Origin: a virus
Direction: 5' to 3' (one strand)
DNA length: 37,669 bases
Virus record (IMG/VR): IMGVR_UViG_3300003635_000011
Coordinates: 1 to 37,669 of that record
In this document: positions 31,432 to 37,669 of the stretch, in pieces
Layout: each line of letters starts with the position of its first letter
Numbering within the stretch: the stretch's first letter is position 1
The notes under the pieces: model-generated
What the model was told of the DNA's origin: nothing
Database searches by the model: none
Seen by the model: only the letters and a program-made list of their open reading frames with translations
Made by a program: the position numbers and the translations under genes

Positions 31432-32118
31432 CTATGCTCTGCCAGTAATCTTATTCGCAATGGCGCAAAGGTCCGGGGCTTCCCACAAGTCCAATGCGCC
31501 GCTGCGGTCTTTCGCGATGTACTGGAAGTCACCGCGACACTGCAGAACGTGGAAGTCGTTCTGTTCTTGGTCCTTCTCAATTCGTGCAGCAAGCACTTCA
31601 TCGAAAAGGTATGGCAGCTGCTGCCCCACCGACCTTCCCGGCATTGAAGGAGCATACAGCATAGTCCCCGCAAGGTCGTCTTTCTCTCGCGCCATCTTGG
31701 CGCTCACATAGACGTTCTTACCGGGCAAGTCGCGAAATGCCTTCGTCAGCATCATCATCTGGTCGCTCATTTCGCCGTAGGCCTTGCGGCCGTCCTTGGT
31801 CTGGGACTTCTCGTACGCGAGAACTGTCTCCGCAATCTCGCTCAAAGAATCGATACAGACCCAGTCGAATTGCGAGGAGTCAGGGCTGCCGTACAGCCAG
31901 TCCAGAATCTGCTGAATGTCGTTCATCGACTTTACCTGCCAGACCGGGATGTCCTGGTCTCGCAGGGACAGCAGCCCGGACTCGGCGCTGATGATAAGCG
32001 GGGTCGAACAGGTTGTCTTACACAACGTAGTTTTCCCCGTGCCCGGCCCGCCGTACACCAGAATCTTTACGCCATGCGTGACTCCCAGTTCGCGGGTAGA
32101 TTGAAACGCAATTGTCAT
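31432..32118 (-). CDS. Sak4-like RecA-fold ATPase
   Basis: 228 residues from ATG 32118 (AGGAG, 5 nt spacing; longer starts add unnatural sequence). GGPGTGKT (23-30) is Walker A and DWVCIDSLSE (85-94) Walker B; residues to ~200 are RecA-core-like (AAA_24). Phage Sak4 proteins anneal or exchange single strands with help of an SSB. The neighbouring DUF669 and PD-(D/E)XK genes complete such a recombination set. Confidence 0.75.
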   Translation of the reverse strand: MTIAFQSTRELGVTHGVKILVYGGPGTGKTTLCKTTCSTPLIISAESGLLSLRDQDIPVWQVKSMNDIQQILDWLYGSPDSSQFDWVCIDSLSEIAETVLAYEKSQTKDGRKAYGEMSDQMMMLTKAFRDLPGKNVYVSAKMAREKDDLAGTMLYAPSMPGRSVGQQLPYLFDEVLAARIEKDQEQNDFHVLQCRGDFQYIAKDRSGALDLWEAPDLCAIANKITGRA

Positions 32119-32126
32119 GCCATCTC

Positions 32127-32276
32127 CTAGATACAGGTTACTTGGCACATGCCGTCGCTGGTGCAGCACTGAGTACACACGACGAACTCACCATTGGGCT
32201 TCAGGACCGACCACGTGGTGCAGTTGGCGCCGGCGGTAGCCGGCAGAAGCATTACAGCAAACAGAAACGCTTTCAT
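32127..32276 (-). CDS. 49-aa secreted Cys-rich peptide
   Basis: ATG 32276 follows GAGGAGGTGAGAG, a very strong site. MKAFLFAVMLLPATAGANC is a clear signal peptide (Lys, 11 hydrophobics, TAGA cleavage region). The mature part has six Cys (C19, C34, C37, C38, C44 and C48) in about 31 residues, ending QVTCI. It is likely periplasmic and disulphide-linked. It stops 9 nt before the Sak4-like start. Function unknown. Confidence 0.6.
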   Translation of the reverse strand: MKAFLFAVMLLPATAGANCTTWSVLKPNGEFVVCTQCCTSDGMCQVTCI

Positions 32277-32287
32277 CTCTCACCTCC

Positions 32288-32491
32288 TCAGAAGAATCCC
32301 AGCCAAATCAGCCATCCATGCACGACGCCAATTGGCGGCAAGATGCATGCAACAGCCAGCATCACGAATGACTCGGTATCAGCGCTGCGCATGATGCTGG
32401 TAATCCATGCGCCGACAGTCAGAAACATCGCGCCGAGCCACACGAGCAGAGTCAAAAGCCCCGCCGTAAAATCATCCCAGAAGTCATTCAT
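32288..32491 (-). CDS. 67-aa two-pass membrane protein
   Basis: It begins MNDFWDDFTAGLLTLLVWLG after GAGGTGACGT. Hydrophobic segments at ~9-33 (LLTLLVWLGAMFLTVGAWIT) and ~42-66 (FVMLAVACILPPIGVVHGWL). It is a small inner-membrane protein of unknown role. Its stop lies 12 nt before the secreted peptide gene, so the two are likely co-translated. Confidence 0.6.
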   Translation of the reverse strand: MNDFWDDFTAGLLTLLVWLGAMFLTVGAWITSIMRSADTESFVMLAVACILPPIGVVHGWLIWLGFF

Positions 32492-32499
32492 ACGTCACC

Positions 32500-34386
32500 T
32501 CACACTATGTCGCATTGGTTTCCGACGCACGCCAGTTCCTGAGACGCCGTCGTATTGTCTACCTTCTCGTAACGGCCAAGGTCCTCGAAGTTAATGGGCG
32601 GGAACTCGCCTTCAAGCCGGATAAACTCCTCCTCTTCAATCTCCTCGTAAGGCATCTGCGGATGCGTGCCTGCGTAGTGCGGCAAGAAGCTAACTCCCGA
32701 CATGATGTCGAAGTTCTCGTAAACCCACGAACCCACCTGCAGCCATTCGTCGTCCTTTACGCTGATAGTCACAGAAGGCTTGTGTTCGCACCAGTATTCT
32801 TGAAGTTTTCGCCACATATCAAGGTGCTCTACCGCGACAATATCGTCGCGAACGAAGCATTCTTCAGGCGACTTCATGGGGAACTCGAACACGTACACTT
32901 GTCCGGGGTTCATTTCGCAGGGCCCGCCCGGTACGCCTTGATCAATCATCAACTGCGTCAGCGGGTCCTTCAAATCGGCACGGACACGGCGAATGTAGTA
33001 TTTGCTATGACGAGGATGCATTCCCGACGCAGAATTCACCAGCTGGCTCACGGTACCCGAGGGCTTCACGCACGTCACTGCAGCCGCCTGATTGATGCCG
33101 AGCCTCTCAGCCCAGTACTTGTTGGTGGCGACGGCAGCGCCCTTTGCGGCCTCGAGCACGTCGCCCCTGAGAAAGAGAGGGTTGTCCAGGATTCCTGTCA
33201 AGCTCACGCCCAGCAAGCGCTCTTCCTCGCAATTCGTGCGCCACACCTTGCGCAGGTACCGGAAGTCCGTCAGCAGCGCCTGTAGCGTGCCGATGAATGC
33301 AGCCGTCGAGACCTTAGCCATCAGATCGTCGAACGTATCTCTCGGACGCACCACCACCTCACTCAGGTTGCAGAACTGATTCGGCCGCAGGATGATTTCG
33401 CTGCACGGGTTCGTGCCCCACAAATGCCCCTTCTCACGACGCTCCGGCATAACCTTATTACATGCCGCTCTATTGAAGATGCCGCGCTCCCCGGACCCGG
33501 AGAGGATGAGGCCTCGCCATTCGTCCATGAATGCAGCTACATCAGGCCGCTTAGCGTAGACCGCACTGTTGTTCGCGAGGGCCCGCTGCGGGTTGTTGTG
33601 CCACCATTCGCCCGCTTTGGCCGTACGCATCTCCCGGTCACCGAGGCCCGACAGGCTTATCATGGCTGACCGGCGAACCCCGCCGACCACCACAATCTCG
33701 CCGATCTTGCACATCAAGTCGTGGCACTCAACGCTGTCGAGGTACCTGCCGGAAGCCGTCTTAAACTTCTCCACGGTGAACTCGAACAGGTCCACCAGCG
33801 GCTCAGGTCCCGAGGCGCGGCCGCCGAAGGTCTTCAGAGGCTCACCAGCGGGCCGGACGGCACTCACATCCCAGTCCGGTATCTGGCCGGCCCACAGCAG
33901 GCACAGAAGCTCCCTGTAGGCCTTCGCCCAGCCGACCTTGCTGTCTGCCACCCTGATGACCGTGCTCGTCTCGTCGAAGCTCTCCGGGACGCTGGGGAGG
34001 TTTATGATGAACTGGTCCTCGACGCTGAACCCAACCCCGGTGCCGCACATGAGGATGTACATCGCCTCATCGAAGGCCCGGGGGTGATCTACCGGCAGAT
34101 AGGCGCAGTTGTAGCCAGCCACGTTGTCGCGCTCAAGAGCCTTCCCGGCCGTCATCATGGAGCGCATGGACGGCATGACCTCCTTGTTGAGGACCAACTT
34201 CTGGGCGTCTGAGAGTTCCCGCATAAGATCGTCCACGAGGGTTTCATCCAGGATGTTATCGCAGATGTAATCCTCCCAGAACTCAGCCCATCGGGAGACG
34301 GTCTCCTCCCATGTTTCCCGACGGCCTTCGCTCGGCAGGAAGCGAGCGTATCGGCTCAGGGCGATGTAGTCTTCGTATTCACGCAA
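32500..34386 (-). CDS. nrdJ: Class II (B12-dependent) ribonucleoside-triphosphate reductase
   Basis: 628 residues from TTG 34386, which has GGAGG 7 nt upstream and overlaps the preceding stop; no ATG serves. Catalytic residues: C94 (AGYNCAYLP), N326/C328/E330 (TNPCSEIIL, the thiyl radical site), C339 (QFCNLSEVV), VKPSGTVSQL as loop 2, and C620/C625 near the end (ACVGNQCDIV), the re-reducing pair. It makes dNTPs from NTPs with adenosylcobalamin and an external reductant. Bacterial monomeric enzymes are about 740 residues; phage ones are shorter. No partner NrdB-like gene is needed. Confidence 0.9.
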   Translation of the reverse strand: MREYEDYIALSRYARFLPSEGRRETWEETVSRWAEFWEDYICDNILDETLVDDLMRELSDAQKLVLNKEVMPSMRSMMTAGKALERDNVAGYNCAYLPVDHPRAFDEAMYILMCGTGVGFSVEDQFIINLPSVPESFDETSTVIRVADSKVGWAKAYRELLCLLWAGQIPDWDVSAVRPAGEPLKTFGGRASGPEPLVDLFEFTVEKFKTASGRYLDSVECHDLMCKIGEIVVVGGVRRSAMISLSGLGDREMRTAKAGEWWHNNPQRALANNSAVYAKRPDVAAFMDEWRGLILSGSGERGIFNRAACNKVMPERREKGHLWGTNPCSEIILRPNQFCNLSEVVVRPRDTFDDLMAKVSTAAFIGTLQALLTDFRYLRKVWRTNCEEERLLGVSLTGILDNPLFLRGDVLEAAKGAAVATNKYWAERLGINQAAAVTCVKPSGTVSQLVNSASGMHPRHSKYYIRRVRADLKDPLTQLMIDQGVPGGPCEMNPGQVYVFEFPMKSPEECFVRDDIVAVEHLDMWRKLQEYWCEHKPSVTISVKDDEWLQVGSWVYENFDIMSGVSFLPHYAGTHPQMPYEEIEEEEFIRLEGEFPPINFEDLGRYEKVDNTTASQELACVGNQCDIV

Positions 34387-34714
34387 CGTTCTTCCTCCGT
34401 CCGATGATGCCAGCGGCGACAATAGCAAAAGCGAGCAGCGGGCCGGCAGCCGGCAAGGGCACCGGGTTCGGAGTGACCGGCGTCTCCGGGCTCGGTTCAA
34501 CGCCGCAGAACTTGCCGAACTTCTCGCACTTGAAGCTCAGGAAAGCCTCAATCCAGTTGAAGCCCTCATTGTCGCCTACCCACAGGGAGCCGATACCCGG
34601 GACTGGGTTGGTCGGAGCCGATAGCCACAGCGACCCTAGACCCTCAGTCGCGCGCTCTTCCGTGAGCACAAAACAGCTAAGCGATCCGCCGTTTGTTGAA
34701 CAATAATTAGTCAT
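34379..34714 (-). CDS. Tail-anchored protein with VPLPA-CTERM-like end
   Basis: 111 residues, MTNYCSTNGGSLSCFVLTEE, with GAGGAG 10 nt upstream and ATGA overlap. A stop lies six codons before this ATG, so no signal peptide can be added. Residues ~75-111 read PETPVTPNPVPLPAAGPLLA then a hydrophobic stretch (FAIVAAGIIG) and RRKNVA. VPLPA, then a membrane segment, then basic residues is the tripartite sorting signal of exosortase substrates. It has four Cys in the soluble part. Function unknown. Confidence 0.65.
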   Translation of the reverse strand: MTNYCSTNGGSLSCFVLTEERATEGLGSLWLSAPTNPVPGIGSLWVGDNEGFNWIEAFLSFKCEKFGKFCGVEPSPETPVTPNPVPLPAAGPLLAFAIVAAGIIGRRKNVA

Positions 34715-34955
34715 CTTTGGTCTGCTCCTCTATGCAGTCATTCAAAGCTAGGTTGATTGCGTTTCTTAGCTGAACCATTCCGCTCTGGTCGAACGCGTAG
34801 ATAATCCCATCGCCTGCAATCAACAGCATGTAGTGCTTATTGCCACGCACCTCGACTTCAGTGAAGAACTTTTCTCCATTAGGCTTCTGGCACAAACGCA
34901 GAATCAATAAAACAGTCGACGTAATGGCAATTGTTGGCCAGAGATACTCAATCAC
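34707..34955 (-). CDS. 82-aa single-pass membrane protein
   Basis: GTG 34955 has AGGAG 8 nt upstream and overlaps the previous stop (GTGA). The ATG 27 nt earlier has no such site. MIEYLWPTIAITSTVLLILR is an N-terminal membrane segment, followed by a soluble beta-like domain (KFFTEVEVRGNKHYMLLIAG, DGIIYAFDQSG) and an acidic end. Unknown function. Confidence 0.6.
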   Translation of the reverse strand: MIEYLWPTIAITSTVLLILRLCQKPNGEKFFTEVEVRGNKHYMLLIAGDGIIYAFDQSGMVQLRNAINLALNDCIEEQTKDD

Positions 34956-35188
34956 ATCAAGCTCTCCTCTGTCGGTATGCATCGGGCCACGAAGCCCACA
35001 GCCATGCCTTTGGGCTCACCTTCCGGGCTGTAAATCAGGCCGCGCGCCTCGTTAATCGATGCAGCGAACTCCTCGCAACTCCTCTTCGTCAAGTTCTCCC
35101 TCTGATATTGCATAGGGTACTGGGTCGGCGGGTTTTCCGTTGTTCCAAGCATAATAAAAATGCTCAGCGTAACTTCTGCTATCAGCAT
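34952..35188 (-). CDS. 78-aa possible exported protein
   Basis: ATG 35188 has GGAG 7 nt upstream. MLIAEVTLSIFIMLGTTENP has a short hydrophobic N-terminus with no Lys/Arg, so export is only possible. The body (CEEFAASINEARGLIYSPEG, VGFVARCIPTEES) has two Cys and looks natural. It overlaps the 35052-35327 gene in another frame by 137 nt; both look real. Unknown function. Confidence 0.5.
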   Translation of the reverse strand: MLIAEVTLSIFIMLGTTENPPTQYPMQYQRENLTKRSCEEFAASINEARGLIYSPEGEPKGMAVGFVARCIPTEESLM

Positions 35189-35327
35189 GACCGTTCTCCG
35201 GCTTGAAGCCCCAGTTAGCGGGGACGTTAAGTTCTTCCAGGTAGTACTCCCAAGAAGGGGTGTATGGCTCTCTCAGGAGACGTTTGCATCTTTTGCAGCG
35301 CGGATTCTCAGGGTTCATGTCGGACAT
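35052..35327 (-). CDS. 91-aa hypothetical protein with CxxC
   Basis: It starts MSDMNPENPRCKRCKRLLRE. I choose ATG 35327; ATG 35318 and a TTG at 35336 are alternatives, and no ribosome site is clear. C-x2-C (CKRCKR) could bind zinc. The rest has aromatic-rich segments (YTPSWEYYLEELNVPANWGF, HFYYAWNNGKPADP) and an acidic end. Function unknown. Confidence 0.55.
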   Translation of the reverse strand: MSDMNPENPRCKRCKRLLREPYTPSWEYYLEELNVPANWGFKPENGHADSRSYAEHFYYAWNNGKPADPVPYAISEGELDEEELRGVRCID

Positions 35328-35592
35328 AGTCCGCAATATCTTCAGCGTCTACGTGCCAGACAACTTCCTTGGGCGAGTAGTAAACGCCTTCAAGCTCATG
35401 GACGCAGTCACTGTGCTCTGTCGGTTTCCACCCTTCTGATTCGATAGACTGGGCAGAGAAAGGACCCAATCCCATAAATCCCCTTATTTCTTCTACGTAG
35501 ACTCCAACCAAAACCTGGTCGTACTGCGTGCAGAAGACCGCTAGCGTCCCGTCTTCAGGCTCGCGCACCCCGTGGATGTTAATTTTCCTCAT
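35308..35592 (-). CDS. 94-aa hypothetical protein
   Basis: MRKINIHGVREPEDGTLAVF, with GGAG 7 nt upstream. Strand-rich (QYDQVLVGVYVEEIRGF, HELEGVYYSPKEVVWHVDAE), probably a small beta-barrel or OB-like fold, but no motif confirms it. It overlaps DUF3310 upstream by 14 nt and the next gene by ~20 nt. Confidence 0.6.
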   Translation of the reverse strand: MRKINIHGVREPEDGTLAVFCTQYDQVLVGVYVEEIRGFMGLGPFSAQSIESEGWKPTEHSDCVHELEGVYYSPKEVVWHVDAEDIADYVRHEP

Positions 35593-35815
35593 TTCCTTTC
35601 TCCAAGTAATAGATCTTCAGTTCAGCGTAGTGAATCACCTTGCGCAGGTCCGTGATTGCAGAGACGCCCGGCTTACTGCCGGCGCGAGACGCGTACTTGA
35701 TGATGTTTCCGGTGCAGAAGTCGAATCCATTCTCCTGAATAAACTCAATCGGCTGCACCGACAAGGCTTTATAATGCGCTCCTCCCTCTTGCCTGTCAAG
35801 CGGTGAATCGCTCAT
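35579..35815 (-). CDS. DUF3310 protein
   Basis: 78 residues. GGAHYKALSVQPIEFIQENG, GNIIKYASRAG and LRKVIHYAELKI match the DUF3310 family ('GG-HY--L--QPI', 'GN-IKY--R', 'DL-K--HY'), found in many phages and sometimes called nucleotide kinase-like. It may act on nucleotides, next to the reductase. The start overlaps the previous stop by ATGA. Confidence 0.8.
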   Translation of the reverse strand: MSDSPLDRQEGGAHYKALSVQPIEFIQENGFDFCTGNIIKYASRAGSKPGVSAITDLRKVIHYAELKIYYLEKGNEEN

Positions 35816-36027
35816 GCCCTTTCCCGCCAGAATTTCGCTTCGCTTTGCGGGGATTCAATCGCAAGTCCTTCTTTCGGTCGCGAAACACTTGGGCCTTGTT
35901 GAACGACCTCGAATGTTTGGCGACATAATTGTTTCTGCTCACGTTCAAACTCCTTCCAGAGGTCCACCTCTTCCCCGAATTCCTGTTCGGTGAACATCTG
36001 CATCTTCACTGTGTCTCCAAGGTTCAT
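35812..36027 (-). CDS. 71-aa acidic hypothetical protein
   Basis: ATG 36027 follows AAGGTGAATC. MNLGDTVKMQMFTEQEFGEE starts the chain, which is acidic then helical, with KFWRERA at the end. No motif. It overlaps the previous and next genes by 4 nt each. Function unknown. Confidence 0.55.
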   Translation of the reverse strand: MNLGDTVKMQMFTEQEFGEEVDLWKEFEREQKQLCRQTFEVVQQGPSVSRPKEGLAIESPQSEAKFWRERA

Positions 36028-36329
36028 GATTCACCTTCCGTAATTTCCTTCAGGGCCACTACGACCTCGGTGACTACTTCGAGGATGTCCTGAATCCGCG
36101 ATGCGTTCGGCGGTATGCCTTCCTCAGCCATGGCTCCAATCTCCACCAGTTCTTCGATTACTTCTTCAAGCGTCATTGTTGCGTTCCTCGTTTGTCGGTT
36201 TACTTCCAAGTGTCCGTCCAATGTTCTCAGTAGCGCGTCGAGGCAGAATTCCTCGCGCCTTGTGGCGCGGTCGGGCTTCCTCGTTTTGCGGAATTCCTTT
36301 GCTGCTAACTCCTTGAAAAATTTCTTCAT
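36024..36329 (-). CDS. 101-aa helical protein
   Basis: MKKFFKELAAKEFRKTRKPD starts at ATG 36329 with GGGAG 11 nt upstream. A basic N-terminal half (RRKPDRATRREEF-like) and an acidic helical half (LEEVIEELVEIGAMAEEGIP, ILEVVTEVVVALKEI). An internal ATG at residue 52 could be the true start of only the acidic half. Unknown function. Confidence 0.55.
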   Translation of the reverse strand: MKKFFKELAAKEFRKTRKPDRATRREEFCLDALLRTLDGHLEVNRQTRNATMTLEEVIEELVEIGAMAEEGIPPNASRIQDILEVVTEVVVALKEITEGES

Positions 36330-36361
36330 TTCGGTTTTTTCTCCCGCGCAATGAGACGATA

Positions 36362-36925
36362 TCAGCTATCGAGATCCCAGTCAAGTGGCCAATCCATCCT
36401 GTTAGATTTCCGGATATTCATCGATGCCGGCATAAGTTGCAAGTTGGTGTAGTGCCAGCAATCGGGGTCTTCCGGGTCCTCGAACGATGATATTGGAGTA
36501 ATGTGGTCGATATGCACGCCCCTGTCTCCAACCTTCAGCCCGTGTGGATTGTCATTAAGGTACTCGACAAGCTCTTCCCAGTCTATCCCCACCATTTCTT
36601 TGAGTTTTTCGGTCTTTCCTTTTTTAGCCCCTCTCAATAAATGCCTGAACCTGGAATATTGCAGCTGCTTCGCTTTGTAAGCGGGGTCATTTGCGTACCG
36701 AGTGCGATAGTACATTACTTCGTACCTGGACAGTCCTATCCTCTTCCTGCCTTCATTCATCCATGCCATTTCTTGGTCTAATGTCGGCCCGGCCCAAGGG
36801 CAACAAATGGGCTCGTCTCGTAAGAAAGCCCAGTATTGCTTGTATCGTCTTTCGTGCTTTTCGTACATTGTTTCGTGTGTAAACTGGGGGTTCATTGGTA
36901 AGATATCGTCAGTCTGTCCGGGCAT
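36362..36925 (-). CDS. HNH endonuclease
   Basis: 187 residues, MPGQTDDILPMNPQFTHETM; the G-rich end of the previous gene lies before the ATG. GVHIDHITPISSFEDPEDPD (136-155) has H138 and H141 with D140, then NLQLMPASMNIRKSNRMDW (161-179) supplies the Asn and Lys/Arg of the HNH motif. No CxxC zinc knuckle. It could nick DNA, either as a mobile endonuclease or as a helper of packaging. No intron-like split gene is seen nearby. Confidence 0.75.
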   Translation of the reverse strand: MPGQTDDILPMNPQFTHETMYEKHERRYKQYWAFLRDEPICCPWAGPTLDQEMAWMNEGRKRIGLSRYEVMYYRTRYANDPAYKAKQLQYSRFRHLLRGAKKGKTEKLKEMVGIDWEELVEYLNDNPHGLKVGDRGVHIDHITPISSFEDPEDPDCWHYTNLQLMPASMNIRKSNRMDWPLDWDLDS

Positions 36926-36927
36926 AA

Positions 36928-37266
36928 CTAGCCCCCCTCTTTCTGTCGCTGGAATGCCATTCTAATCTCTTCCATGGTTCGGCCGCAACCCTCGCAGCGC
37001 TCGCCGTCCTCCGAGCGTCGACAACTGTTGACGCAGCGCCTTTCTAGCTCCGTGTTGCAATTCATCGGTACTTGTTCGTAATTACCGAGGTTTTCTATCA
37101 GCCATCTAATGTCGGACGCTGCACTCATCAGACCGCCCGCGTAACAGTCTCCGGCGAAGTATTTTCTCTCCATACCCCTAATTGCATATGCATCGGGCAC
37201 GAATTCTTTCGCGTCTTCCTCCCAACCCTGGGCCATCTCCTTAATTTGCTGTATCAATTCATTCAT
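36928..37266 (-). CDS. DUF1289-like zinc-binding protein
   Basis: 112 residues from ATG 37266 (AGGAAG before it). N-terminal helices (IQQIKEMAQGWEEDAKEF), then CVNSCRRSEDGERCEGCGRT, a four-Cys motif with the 'C-NSC...C-GCGRT-EEI' pattern of DUF1289. It is probably a small zinc protein; function unknown. It is the first gene after the right-hand non-coding gap. Confidence 0.65.
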   Translation of the reverse strand: MNELIQQIKEMAQGWEEDAKEFVPDAYAIRGMERKYFAGDCYAGGLMSAASDIRWLIENLGNYEQVPMNCNTELERRCVNSCRRSEDGERCEGCGRTMEEIRMAFQRQKEGG

Positions 37267-37424
37267 TTGTCTTCCTATTCATAAACTGTTAGCAACCTGT
37301 AAGAAATCCTTACTAGTTCGATCATAGGGCGACGGCAGCGCGATAATGACTGCGGCTGCCTTATTGATCGTCACACGCAGTCCGGGCGGCGGTCCGGCTC
37401 ATCAAGCCAGTCCGTCAGGTGCAG
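37267..37424. promoter_or_regulatory. 158-nt non-coding gap with nested dyads
   Basis: No gene found. Dyads: GTAAG-N5-CTTAC at 37299-37313; CGATCA (37319-37324) with TGATCG (37365-37370), enclosing GGCAGC (37334-37339) with GCTGCC (37355-37360). On the minus strand TATGAT could be a -10 but I see no good -35. It may be the control region of the right-arm leftward genes. Confidence 0.4.
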
Positions 37425-37669
37425 TCAGAGCCCGCCAGATAACGCCATGAGCTTGGCCTCCTGTTCGTCGTCTAGCGGCGGATCACTCATAGGTCGCCAG
37501 TGCGTCACGTCGGGAATGTTCCAATACGGGGAATCGCACTCTGGATGTTGTGGGTAGTAGAACGCGGGCGGGCAGACGTATTCGCCCTCGCTCACTTCGA
37601 TGCAGCCCGGAAACGGATCGCACTCATAGTGCAGTGCCATCTCCGCATCCCAGAGCGCGGGCAGCACGT
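37425..37669 (-). CDS. DUF551-like fragment, 5' end at window edge
   Basis: The frame runs from the window edge (a GTG at 37667 is the first possible start) to TGA at 37425, about 80 residues. NIPDVTHWRPMSDPPLDDEQ resembles the 'VTHWMPLP-PP' end of DUF551 phage proteins. A Cys-spaced middle (ECDPFPGC, YPQHPEC) precedes it. The N-terminal part is probably missing beyond the edge. Confidence 0.55.
   Translation of the reverse strand, partial: VLPALWDAEMALHYECDPFPGCIEVSEGEYVCPPAFYYPQHPECDSPYWNIPDVTHWRPMSDPPLDDEQEAKLMALSGGL

Overview
This window is most of a lytic tailed-phage genome, probably from a short-tailed (podovirus-like) phage of a Gram-negative proteobacterium. The virion genes point to this: a P22/SU10-type portal, an SU10-type (DUF5309) major capsid protein, a short-tail adaptor and nozzle pair, and a row of ejection-type internal proteins, with no tape measure, sheath or major tail tube gene. 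I see no integrase, repressor, phage RNA polymerase or DNA polymerase, and no tRNA or CRISPR array. A proteobacterial host is suggested by near-consensus sigma-54 (RpoN) promoters, a consensus sigma-70 promoter and a VPLPA-CTERM-like tail on one protein. Both window edges cut through genes, so the genome is permuted or incomplete here.

Layout. (1) 1-5809, minus strand: small early genes plus a Holliday-junction-resolvase-like PD-(D/E)XK protein and a primase/helicase. A consensus sigma-70 promoter (4949-4977) reads leftward over most of this arm. The gene nearest the centre (5069-5809) has lost its C-terminal Cys cluster to a frameshift. (2) 5810-6325, non-coding: three leftward and four rightward sigma-54 type sites arranged back to back, then a G-quadruplex-like leader. 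(3) 6326-28248, plus strand: one long, tightly overlapping late operon. It runs: small terminase candidate, TerL, portal, scaffold, capsid, terminator, small basic proteins, a four-gene glycosyltransferase/sulfotransferase cassette, adaptor, zincin-like protein, nozzle, GNAT-like protein, ejection proteins, Gly-rich fibre, and a lysis cassette (M15 peptidase and holin). (4) 28252-37669, minus strand except for one gene: an HTH-metallophosphoesterase; an exonuclease, ssDNA-binding protein and Sak4-like ATPase recombination set; a class II ribonucleotide reductase; many small membrane, secreted or soluble proteins; DUF3310; HNH and DUF1289-like proteins.

How it may work together (inference). 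Host sigma-70 RNA polymerase would start early leftward transcription. RpoN polymerase plus a host enhancer-binding protein would fire the central bank in both directions, giving the virion operon rightward and boosting the left arm. Replication would use the phage primase/helicase, SSB, exonuclease and Sak4 with the host replicase, fed by the B12-dependent reductase. The glycosyl/sulfotransferase block inside the virion operon suggests that particles, or the host surface, are decorated late in infection.

The main candidates for something undescribed are the divergent sigma-54 array, the sugar/sulfate cassette, the VPLPA-CTERM-like phage protein, and the nested or overlapping small genes.
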